Of a stretch of DNA of 60,511 bases, positions 45,964-53,442 are shown in pieces. Each line of letters starts with the position of its first letter. The stretch's first letter is position 1. The notes beneath the pieces were generated by a model. It did no database searches. It was not told where the DNA came from and saw only the letters and a program-made list of their open reading frames with translations. The DNA lies in the NCBI GenBank assembly GCA_964630925.1, contig CAZVZK010000058.1:1-60511 (forward strand). The letters run 5' to 3'. The stretch is from RGDT01 sp964630925 (GTDB lineage: Bacteria; Planctomycetota; Planctomycetia; Gemmatales; Gemmataceae). The position numbers were made by a program, and so were the translations under genes.

Positions 45964-48225
45964 TCACCCCATGATGAGCCTGTCACCCAGGACGGCGGCC
46001 ACGGCGTCGCGCTTGGCCGCCTCGGTCTCGCCGGCCAGCGCCAGGCGGCAGCGCGGCGGCAGGGCGCGGGCCAATCGCTCCAACGCCGCCGCCGAGAGGT
46101 TGCGCGGCGTGAGACGCAACCACCGCAGGCGCGGCACCAGCGGCGAGGCGGCCAACCCCTCCAGGCCCACGTCGCCGAACCAGCTCTCCGAGATGTCGAG
46201 GTTACGCAGGGACGCCAGCGTCGTCGCGTCGGCCAGCGCCTTCACGGCGGTGTCGCCGAGGTGGGCGCCGTGCAGGCCCAGCGTGACGAGGCCCGCCAGA
46301 GCCGGGGCGGCGCCGAGCACCGCCATCATCGCCGGCGCGTTGGACAGCCGCCCCAAACCCAGGTGGCGCAGGTTCGCGGCGAACGGGGCCTCGCACATCG
46401 TCTGCAAGGAGTTCTGGTGGACGTAGGTCCCGAAAAGCAGCCGGCACACCCCGCGCAGCCCCGACGGCTTGAACAGCTCGTCCACGCGGGACATGAAGCT
46501 CCGGCTGAGGTCGAGTGAGCTGAGGGACGCGAGGTGCGGCGAGCCGCCCAGGGAGCTGGTGCTGTCGCCAGGCCGCCCCGTGAACGACAGGCCACGCGTG
46601 TTCGCCAGCCAACCGGCGGCGAACAGGGCGGCCCAGTCCGACGGCGTGCCGTCAGGCGCCACCTCGGCGACGTGGTGGCGCCGCAGCCACGCCGGGCCGT
46701 ACCGTTCGAACCCCTTCGAGCGCAGCGAGCGCACGGGGATCGACACGCGGATCAGGCCCTCGGGCGTCACCCAGCACTGGAAGGGCCAGGGGGTGTCCGC
46801 ACGCAGCTCGGCGTCGAGGCGCGAGGCCAGGGCCTTGCGCTCGCCGGGGGGCGAGCGCAGGATGGCGGCGTGCAGGGGCCTGCCCTGCTCCTCCAGCCAG
46901 TCCGCGTAGACGAGGCGCGGCACCTCGTCGAACGGATCGGCCCAGATGGCCCGCACCAGCCCGTCCTCGTCCGCCACGCCGATCATCGGCGCCGACGGCG
47001 CCTCCACCACGACGGCGGGCGGCGGCGCCTCCTCCTGCACCGGCGGCCCGCCGTCGCGGAAGCGGGCGGTGACCGCTTCGATGAAAGGCCCCGGCGCCGG
47101 GTTGAACGTGAGGGAGAGTGCGTGCAGGCTCGTCAGCCGTCCCGACCGCCCCAGCGCGGCGACGCCGGCCCGGCCGATGACGTTGGAGGTGAGATCCAGC
47201 GAGGCCAGCGCCCCCAGATGCGGTGAATCGGCGAGGGCGACGGCGCCCGCATCGGAGACGCGGCAGTTACGCAGGCCGAGCCGCTCCAGCCGCGACAGGT
47301 GGGCCGCGACCGCGAGGGCCGCCGCTCCGGCGTCGCGGACGTTGGCCTCGGTGAGATCCAGGGAGCGCAGCCGCGTCCACCGCCGCGCCCCCGCGATGGC
47401 GAGGCCGGGGTCCGGCTCGGTGCGTTTGTGGAGGAAGGTGAACCGCTCCAGACCGGGCAGGGCGGCCCCGTCGCCGAGGCCGGCGAGGCCCCCCTGGGTG
47501 GTGGCGTTGTTGCGGACGTTCGTCGGCGCCAGCGCCAGCGCGGTGAGGGCGGTGAGTGCGGCGGGGCGGAAGAGGGCGGCCATCCCCCCCTCGTCGAGCC
47601 AGCACGTCAGGCGCAGGTCGCGCAGGCCGGCGAGGTGCGGCGATCCGGCGAGCGCGGCGGCCGCCGCCTCCGGCACGGACACCGACGAGAACAGGTCGAT
47701 GTGCAGCGAGAGGAGGCGGGCGAAGGCCGGCAGCGCGGCGAGCGGGCCGAGCGCCTCCGGCCCGGCGGGGCGGGGCCTGACGGCGAGGTGGCGCAAGGCA
47801 CCGACGTGGGGCGAACGCAGGATGGCGAGGATGTCGTCGAAGTCGAGCCACGCCAGATCGAGGCTGGCGATGGACGCGAGGGCCGGCTCGTCGGCGAGGC
47901 GGGCGGCGTTGCGGACGTGGGCGAATTCGACGTGGCGGACGCGATGGCCGGCGGTGAGACGCCAGCCCTTCTTGAACGCCGTCAGGCTGCCGAAGCGGAC
48001 GACCTCGGGGTAGCCGCGCCGGCACCGCCAGTCCATGCCGGGCACCTGCGGCAGGCTCTCCGTCCAGACACGCTCGCCGCCGCCGCGCCCGGCGAGGTGG
48101 TCGCGGATGAAGGCCGCCCGCCGCGTGTGGCCTCGAGCCTCCAGCCAGTCGGCGTGTGCGAGACGCGGGGCGTCGGCGTCGGGGTCGGCGTCGATGGCGG
48201 CCAGCAGGTCGGCTTCCGTGGGCAT
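45964..48225 (-). CDS. TIGR02996-LRR protein, long form (array gene 7)
   Basis: 753 residues. Same subtype as gene 11: after TIGR02996 comes VPGMDWRCRRGYPEVVRFGS and HVEFAHVRNAARLADEPALA, then LRRs. Module 2 starts near residue 410 (EDGLVRAIWADPFDEVPRLV) and contains GPAWLRRHHVAEVAPDG. ATG 48225 (MPTEAD) is preferred over the GTG at 48234 because all long forms start MPTE and GGAGTGA stands 8 nt before it. Before the insertion its own 3' end would have led directly into gene 8, 4 nt later. The stop is followed by the duplicated start fragment of gene 8. Confidence 0.85.
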   Translation of the reverse strand: MPTEADLLAAIDADPDADAPRLAHADWLEARGHTRRAAFIRDHLAGRGGGERVWTESLPQVPGMDWRCRRGYPEVVRFGSLTAFKKGWRLTAGHRVRHVEFAHVRNAARLADEPALASIASLDLAWLDFDDILAILRSPHVGALRHLAVRPRPAGPEALGPLAALPAFARLLSLHIDLFSSVSVPEAAAAALAGSPHLAGLRDLRLTCWLDEGGMAALFRPAALTALTALALAPTNVRNNATTQGGLAGLGDGAALPGLERFTFLHKRTEPDPGLAIAGARRWTRLRSLDLTEANVRDAGAAALAVAAHLSRLERLGLRNCRVSDAGAVALADSPHLGALASLDLTSNVIGRAGVAALGRSGRLTSLHALSLTFNPAPGPFIEAVTARFRDGGPPVQEEAPPPAVVVEAPSAPMIGVADEDGLVRAIWADPFDEVPRLVYADWLEEQGRPLHAAILRSPPGERKALASRLDAELRADTPWPFQCWVTPEGLIRVSIPVRSLRSKGFERYGPAWLRRHHVAEVAPDGTPSDWAALFAAGWLANTRGLSFTGRPGDSTSSLGGSPHLASLSSLDLSRSFMSRVDELFKPSGLRGVCRLLFGTYVHQNSLQTMCEAPFAANLRHLGLGRLSNAPAMMAVLGAAPALAGLVTLGLHGAHLGDTAVKALADATTLASLRNLDISESWFGDVGLEGLAASPLVPRLRWLRLTPRNLSAAALERLARALPPRCRLALAGETEAAKRDAVAAVLGDRLIMG

Positions 48226-48230
48226 GGCGG

Positions 48231-49301
48231 TCACTCCATCACGAGGCGCGTCCCGAAGACCTCGCGCAGCGGACCGTACGTCTCGTGGTCAAAGTACTGG
48301 CGGATGGAGTAGGGGAAGGAGACGCGGCAGGTGTCCGACAGCGCCTCGGCGACGGCGGCATAGCCGGCGCGGGTGAGGGCGCCGCCGCGGTCGAGGCCGA
48401 GCCAGTGCAGCCGCGGCGCGATGGGTGAACGGGCCAGCGCGATCAGGGAGGCGTCGGTCAGCCTGTATCCCTGGAGGGCGAGCGAGCGGAGGTTGCGCGT
48501 GTGCGGCGAGGCGAACAGGGCCGCCGCGCCCGCGTCGGTCATGTCGGTGCGGGCCACGGACAGCGTGACGAGGCCGCCCAACATCTTCTCCGCCCTGGCC
48601 AGCGCGGCGGCGGCCGCGGCGTTGAAGTTCGAGTAACTGAGGTCGAGGTGGCGCAACTGTCCGGCGAGCGGCCCGTCGAACAGGGCGGCCCACACCGCGG
48701 GCGTCGCCGCGGCGCGGGTGAGGTCGAGGTGGACGAGGCGTGGCAGCACGGCGGACGCGCACAGGGCGGCGAGGCCACGCCAGCCGGGGCCGGCATCGGT
48801 CAGGGGGCGGTGCAGGCTGAGGGATGAGAGTCGGCCCATGCCCGGCGAACGGGCGAGCAGTTTGGCCCCGTCTTCGCGCAGGTTCGTGCTGCCGAGGCCC
48901 AGGCCGTGGAGGTGGGCGAGGGCGGGGGCGACGCCCACCGGCGCCCAATCCTTGATCCCGCCGTGGAGGGACAGGTGCGTGATGTGGTGTGAGCGCAGGC
49001 AGGAGGCGGCCCGGCCCTGGAAGGCGCGGGCCAGGAACGCCTTCACCCTGAGGGCGACGTAGAGCAGCCCGTCCGACCCCTTCTGCGGGTTGCCGGCGTC
49101 CTTCGTGCCGAATGCCGTGTGGGTGGCCGGCGATATCTCCCTGAGCAAGGCATCCGTCTCCTCGCGGCGGATAGCCCGCTGGAGCGCCGCGTGTTGCGGC
49201 GCGCCCTGCTCCTCCAGCCAGTCGGCGTAGGCCGTGCGGGCCAGGGTGTCGTGCGGGTCGCACAAGATCGCCCGGACGAGGGCGTCACCGTCGGCGCTCA
49301 T
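48231..49301 (-). CDS. TIGR02996-LRR protein, short form (array gene 6)
   Basis: 356 residues in one module: ALVRAILCDPHDTLARTAYA, DWLEEQGAPQHAALQRAIRR, then SCLRSHHITHLSLHGGIKDW and about eight LRRs (GGLVTLSVARTDMTDAGAAA). Start ATG 49301 overlaps the gene 5 stop by 4 nt and uses GGAGGAGGGGAG from the end of gene 5. The C-terminus FGTRLVME ends in GGAGTGA for gene 7. The final part has a variant Tyr-rich stretch (SIRQYFDHETYG) absent from the paralogues. Confidence 0.84.
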   Translation of the reverse strand: MSADGDALVRAILCDPHDTLARTAYADWLEEQGAPQHAALQRAIRREETDALLREISPATHTAFGTKDAGNPQKGSDGLLYVALRVKAFLARAFQGRAASCLRSHHITHLSLHGGIKDWAPVGVAPALAHLHGLGLGSTNLREDGAKLLARSPGMGRLSSLSLHRPLTDAGPGWRGLAALCASAVLPRLVHLDLTRAAATPAVWAALFDGPLAGQLRHLDLSYSNFNAAAAAALARAEKMLGGLVTLSVARTDMTDAGAAALFASPHTRNLRSLALQGYRLTDASLIALARSPIAPRLHWLGLDRGGALTRAGYAAVAEALSDTCRVSFPYSIRQYFDHETYGPLREVFGTRLVME

Positions 49302-50275
49302 CTCCCCTCCTCCGCAATGAGCCGGTCCCCGAGGACGGCTCGCAGCGAGGCGAGCGACTCATCGGCGATGGAATGGTATCGCGACTTGCCGAGGACGTGC
49401 AGACGGCCCAGACGCCGCAGGTGCGGCCAGAGGAGCAGGGCGGCGATGCCGGCGGCGTTCAGATAGTGGCCGCGCAGGTCGAGGCAACGCAGGTTGCGCA
49501 GGCGCGTGGAGGCGGCGAGGGCGTTCATCGTCTTGACGGTCAGCCAGCACCCGGCGAGGCTGAGCGACACGAGCGATTCGGCCAGCGGCGAGTCGATGAG
49601 GATGGCCGCCGCCTCGTCGCGCATGCCGGTGCCCGACAGGTCGAGGTTACGGAGCGAGGCGAGGGGGCCGTGGGCCATCTTCTGCATGGCGGCGGGCTTC
49701 AGGTCGTAATTCTGCGGCAGGACCAGCCGCACGAGGCTGCCGAGCGCCGCGCAGCCGGACAGCTCCTCCAGCCACCCCTGGCTCGCCACGCCCGCCGGCA
49801 GCCACAGCGCCTGCAAGCCCGCCAGCGCCTCCAGGCCCGACGGGCGGTCCAGCCTGCCGATCAGGCGCAGGCCGCGCGTGCCGGCCGCCGCCAGGGCGGT
49901 GACGGCCTTGGGCCAGTCGCCGACGTTGTCCACCTCCAGCCAGGTGATGTGGTGGGCGTGCAGCCACGCCGGGCCGCCGGCCAGGAACGGCTTCGACGTG
50001 AGGTCGCGGCCCGACACCTGCGCCGCGGCGAAGCCCGACCGGTGGATGATGCGGATGCCCGGCTTCGGGGCAGCTGCCCGCGCCTTCTCCCAATACTCGT
50101 CCGTGTCGATACGCTCGTCGTCGCGTTCCGTCGGGAATCGGGCCAGCTCGGCGTGGTGCGGCCTGCCGTTGTCCTCCAGCCAGTCGGCGTAGACGGAGCG
50201 GGCGACGGCGTCCGACGGGTCGGCGAGGATCTCGCGGACCAGGGCGTCCTCATCGGCGGTGCCGTGCGTGGTCAT
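49298..50275 (-). CDS. TIGR02996-LRR protein, short form (array gene 5)
   Basis: 325 residues, the shortest array member. It opens MTTHGTADEDALVREILADP, then SVYADWLEDNGRPHHAELAR. The block GPAWLHAHHITWLEVDNVGD precedes about seven LRRs, some irregular (GLQALWLPAGVASQGWLEEL). It begins MTTHGT where the other short forms begin MSA(D). Gap to gene 4: 6 nt. Its ending AEEGR encodes a Shine-Dalgarno-rich GGAGGAGGGGAGATGA that both terminates gene 5 and starts gene 6. Confidence 0.84.
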   Translation of the reverse strand: MTTHGTADEDALVREILADPSDAVARSVYADWLEDNGRPHHAELARFPTERDDERIDTDEYWEKARAAAPKPGIRIIHRSGFAAAQVSGRDLTSKPFLAGGPAWLHAHHITWLEVDNVGDWPKAVTALAAAGTRGLRLIGRLDRPSGLEALAGLQALWLPAGVASQGWLEELSGCAALGSLVRLVLPQNYDLKPAAMQKMAHGPLASLRNLDLSGTGMRDEAAAILIDSPLAESLVSLSLAGCWLTVKTMNALAASTRLRNLRCLDLRGHYLNAAGIAALLLWPHLRRLGRLHVLGKSRYHSIADESLASLRAVLGDRLIAEEGR

Positions 50276-50281
50276 GCGGTG

Positions 50282-51355
50282 TCACTCCCGGATCAGGATG
50301 AGCCGGCCCCCGATCAGATCTTCGTATTCCGCCGCCTCATCGGGAGACACGTCCCCGCTCAACCCGATCGTCAGTTGAGGGTGGTCGGCGGCGGCCTTGA
50401 CGACGGCGGTGATGCCGGCCAGGGGGCCGATCGAGCCCAAGCCGATCTCCAGCCGGCGTAGGCTGTCGAGCAGACCCGACCCGGCGAGCGAGGCGAAGCC
50501 GTCCTCGGCGGTCATGCCGTTGCTCTTCAGGTTCAAGTAGCGCAGCCCGCCGAGGTGGGGTGACGACGCCAGCGCCTTGATCCCCCGGTCGCCGATCGCG
50601 CAGCCTTGTAGTTGAAGCGACACCAGCCCGGAGAGGAACGCGGGCAAGCGGAGGGGGGACCCCAGCCCTCTGTCGCCGATCCGATTATCTGACAGGTTGA
50701 CGTGCCGGAGCCGGCCCGCCAGCGGCCCGCCGGCCAGCGCGCGCAACAACCCCTGCCCGACCTGGCAATTCGACAGGTCGAGGTGGACGAGGCCCGGCAT
50801 CGCCTCCGACACGGCGAACGATGTCAGGCCCTCCTTGCGTCCGAGCCTCAAGGAAGAGAGGCGGCCCATGCCCGCCGCAGTCGCCAGCACCCTGGCCCCG
50901 CCGAGACGGTAGGTACACCTCTTCAGGCAGAGGGCGTGGAGATGCTCCAGGGCCGGGGCATTCCCGACGGCCGCCCAATCCTCGCTGTCACCGTCGAGGC
51001 AGACCCGGCTGACGTGGTTGTCACGCAGGCAGGCCGCCCGCTCCTGGAAAGGACCGAACGAGAACACCTGGGAAGCCATGGTGATTTCGAGCAGGCCGTC
51101 ATCCCCCATGTGGGGCGCGCCGCAGGTCCACGGATCGATGGGCCTGGCGATCTCGGCGACGAGGTCCCGCTGCTGTTGCCACTCCGCCGCGGGCAGGAGC
51201 CAGACGTTGAGCATCCTCGTCGGCCTCATGCGCTGCAGCTCGGCGTGCCGGGGCTTGCCCTGCTCCTCGAGCCAGTCCGCGTACGCCGACCGCGTCAGGC
51301 CGTCATGCGGGTCGGACAGGATCGCCCGGACCAGGGCGGCCTCGTCGGCGCTCAT
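50282..51355 (-). CDS. TIGR02996-LRR protein, short form (array gene 4)
   Basis: 357 residues: ALVRAILSDPHDGLTRSAYA, DWLEEQGKPRHAELQRMRPT, a Trp/Gln-rich insert (WLLPAAEWQQQRDLV) and ACLRDNHVSRVCLDGDSEDW before the LRRs (GLVHLDLSNCQVGQGLLRAL). ATG 51355 (MSADEAALV) fits the short-form start; the frame stays open to 52102 only as a shadow of gene 3. The end ILIRE yields GGGAGTGA, the ribosome-binding site of gene 5. Gap to gene 3: 2 nt. Confidence 0.84.
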   Translation of the reverse strand: MSADEAALVRAILSDPHDGLTRSAYADWLEEQGKPRHAELQRMRPTRMLNVWLLPAAEWQQQRDLVAEIARPIDPWTCGAPHMGDDGLLEITMASQVFSFGPFQERAACLRDNHVSRVCLDGDSEDWAAVGNAPALEHLHALCLKRCTYRLGGARVLATAAGMGRLSSLRLGRKEGLTSFAVSEAMPGLVHLDLSNCQVGQGLLRALAGGPLAGRLRHVNLSDNRIGDRGLGSPLRLPAFLSGLVSLQLQGCAIGDRGIKALASSPHLGGLRYLNLKSNGMTAEDGFASLAGSGLLDSLRRLEIGLGSIGPLAGITAVVKAAADHPQLTIGLSGDVSPDEAAEYEDLIGGRLILIRE

Positions 51356-51357
51356 CG

Positions 51358-52404
51358 TCACTCCCCGACCCAGCGGCCGCCGTAGATGTCCACGACCCGC
51401 CGACGCTCCGCCGGGCCGCTCACGTACCAGTCCTTCACCCGGCAGTCGGGGTGCAGCGCCGCAGCCAGGGCCCGATGCCCGTCGTCGGTGACGGCCTCGC
51501 AGTGGGAGACGTTCACCCAGCGCAGCCGGGCCGCGAGCGACGAGCGTGCCAGCGCCGTCATGCCCACATCCGTCAAGGCGTTGCTGGACAGGTTCAGCGA
51601 CCGCAGCCGGCCCAGGTGCGGCGAGGACGCCAACGTGCCCACCTCCGCGTCGTCGAGGTCGTTGTGGGACAGGGACAGCGTCGTCAGACCACCCAGCAGG
51701 GCGTCGGCCCGCAGCAACGCGGAGAAGCCGGCGCCGTGCAGGCGTGCCTGGCCCAGCGCCAGATGTTGGAGACGCCCTGCCAGCGGCCCCGACGCCAGCG
51801 CGGGCAGTGCCTCCGCCGCCTCCTTCAGGCCGTGCAAGTCGAGGTGGACGAGGCGCTTCAAGTACTCCGAAGTGACGAGCGGGATCAGGCCGTGGGCCTT
51901 GAAGTGCGACGCCGCCAGGGAGAAGAGGCCGCCCAGCCCGGCGCAGCGGGCGAGGGCGCCGGGGCCGTCGCGGCCGTCGCCGACGACGAGGGAGCGCACG
52001 GCGGGCATCGCCGGGGCGTCGCCGACCTTCGTCCAGTCCTTCGTGGTGCCGGACAGGACGAGACGAACGACGTGATACTCCCGCAGGATCTCGCCGGCGC
52101 ACGCCTGGAACTTCTTGCTGATGAAGGCGGAGGGCGGCATTTTCATCTGGAGGACGCGCCCCGCCAGCACGCCACGGTTCAAGTACAGCGTGCCGGCCCG
52201 GCTGTCGGGGTGTGCCTTCTTGATCGCCTTGTCCAACTGCCCGGTGAGTTTCCGCTCCTGATCGACCTTCTTCACGCCACGGTACAACTGGGCGTGGACG
52301 GGCTTGCCGCGCTCCTCCAGCCAGTCGGCGTAGGCGGCGCGGGCGAGCGTGTCATGAGGGTCGGCCAGGATGGCACGGATCAGCCCGTCCTCGTCGGCGC
52401 TCAT
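51358..52404 (-). CDS. TIGR02996-LRR protein, short form (array gene 3)
   Basis: 348 residues: GLIRAILADPHDTLARAAYA and DWLEERGKPVHAQLYRGVKK, a Lys-rich insert, a block in which AGEILREYHVVRLVLSGTTK replaces the usual WLR-HH form, then LRRs (GGLTTLSLSHNDLDDAEVGT; LGRLRSLNLSSNALTDVGMT). It ends GGRWVGE with GGGGAGTGA, the ribosome-binding site of gene 4. It is the most Lys-rich member. Gap to gene 2: 4 nt. Confidence 0.84.
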   Translation of the reverse strand: MSADEDGLIRAILADPHDTLARAAYADWLEERGKPVHAQLYRGVKKVDQERKLTGQLDKAIKKAHPDSRAGTLYLNRGVLAGRVLQMKMPPSAFISKKFQACAGEILREYHVVRLVLSGTTKDWTKVGDAPAMPAVRSLVVGDGRDGPGALARCAGLGGLFSLAASHFKAHGLIPLVTSEYLKRLVHLDLHGLKEAAEALPALASGPLAGRLQHLALGQARLHGAGFSALLRADALLGGLTTLSLSHNDLDDAEVGTLASSPHLGRLRSLNLSSNALTDVGMTALARSSLAARLRWVNVSHCEAVTDDGHRALAAALHPDCRVKDWYVSGPAERRRVVDIYGGRWVGE

Positions 52405-52408
52405 CGGC

Positions 52409-53440
52409 TCACCCCTCGATCAATCGTGGGCCGAGGATCTCACGCATCTCAGTGAGGGTGCTGGGGTGCGTGGAGCGGTTGACCTCCAGCCGGAGGCCCG
52501 GCACGTCCGCCGCGGCGCGCGCAAGCCGGCGATACCCCGGTGCCCCGACGCTATCCAGATTCCCGCGCAGCGAGAGCCAGTGAAGGCCGGGGAGCAGCGA
52601 CGATTCGGACAACGCCACCACGCCGGCCTCGCCGACCATCCCGCCTGTCAGCTCCAGGCTCCGCAGACGGCCGAAGTACGGCGACGAGGCAATAGCACGG
52701 GCCGAGGCGTCACCCAGGACGCCACCCAACCGCAGCGTCGTCAGCCCGCCCAGTAGCCTCCCGCACCGGGTGAGCGCCTCCACGCCCCGGTCGCCCATCT
52801 GCGCCCCCGCCAGATCGAGATGCTCCAGACGCCCCGCCAGCGGTCCGTCGCCCATCGCCTCCAGCAGGCCGACACCCACCTCGGGCTGCCCCAGCCCGAG
52901 TCGGACAAGGCCCGTGAGAGCCGGAGACTGCATGATCGCCTTCAGACCAGCCATCGAGCAATCGAGATCCGCGAGTTCGAGGAAGTACAGCCCCGCCAAG
53001 GACCCGGCCTGGGCCAATTCCTCCGCGACGCCGTGTCGCAGCGTGCCGGCACCGATCCCCAGGCCACGAATCCCGTTCAGGGCGGGTGCGGTAAGCAAGC
53101 CGCGCCAGTCGCGGTGGGCCGCGAGGCGCAAGACAGCGATGTGGTGCCGTCGCATCCACGCGGGGCCGTCGCGCTGGAACGCATCCGAGAGGAAAGTCTC
53201 GAAGCGCATCTGCCCGACGACGAGGCCATCGACCTGGCTCACGCCGCCCCTGCCGCCCCCGAACTCCTGGAGGATCAAGGCCTCCAGCCGATCAAGCGTC
53301 GTCCCGCGTGGCGAACGCATCAACTTCGCATGCTCCGGAGCCCCCTGCTCCTCCAGCCAGTCGGCGTAGGCCGCCCGCGCCAGCTCGTCCCACGGGTCGG
53401 CCAGGATCGCCCGCACCAGGCCGTCCTCGTCGGCGCTCAT
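52409..53440 (-). CDS. TIGR02996-LRR protein, short form (array gene 2)
   Basis: 343 residues: GLVRAILADPWDELARAAYA, DWLEEQGAPEHAKLMRSPRG, then a Gly-rich loop (EFGGGRGGVSQVDGL), the block GPAWMRRHHIAVLRLAAHRD and about seven LRRs (RLEHLDLAGAQMGDRGVEAL). ATG 53440 (MSADEDGLV) is 2 nt after the stop of gene 1; earlier start codons in frame would overlap gene 1. The end LIEG gives GAGGGGTGA for gene 3. It contains several alternative third-position A/T codons, slightly unlike its neighbours. Confidence 0.84.
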   Translation of the reverse strand: MSADEDGLVRAILADPWDELARAAYADWLEEQGAPEHAKLMRSPRGTTLDRLEALILQEFGGGRGGVSQVDGLVVGQMRFETFLSDAFQRDGPAWMRRHHIAVLRLAAHRDWRGLLTAPALNGIRGLGIGAGTLRHGVAEELAQAGSLAGLYFLELADLDCSMAGLKAIMQSPALTGLVRLGLGQPEVGVGLLEAMGDGPLAGRLEHLDLAGAQMGDRGVEALTRCGRLLGGLTTLRLGGVLGDASARAIASSPYFGRLRSLELTGGMVGEAGVVALSESSLLPGLHWLSLRGNLDSVGAPGYRRLARAAADVPGLRLEVNRSTHPSTLTEMREILGPRLIEG

Positions 53441-53442
53441 CC

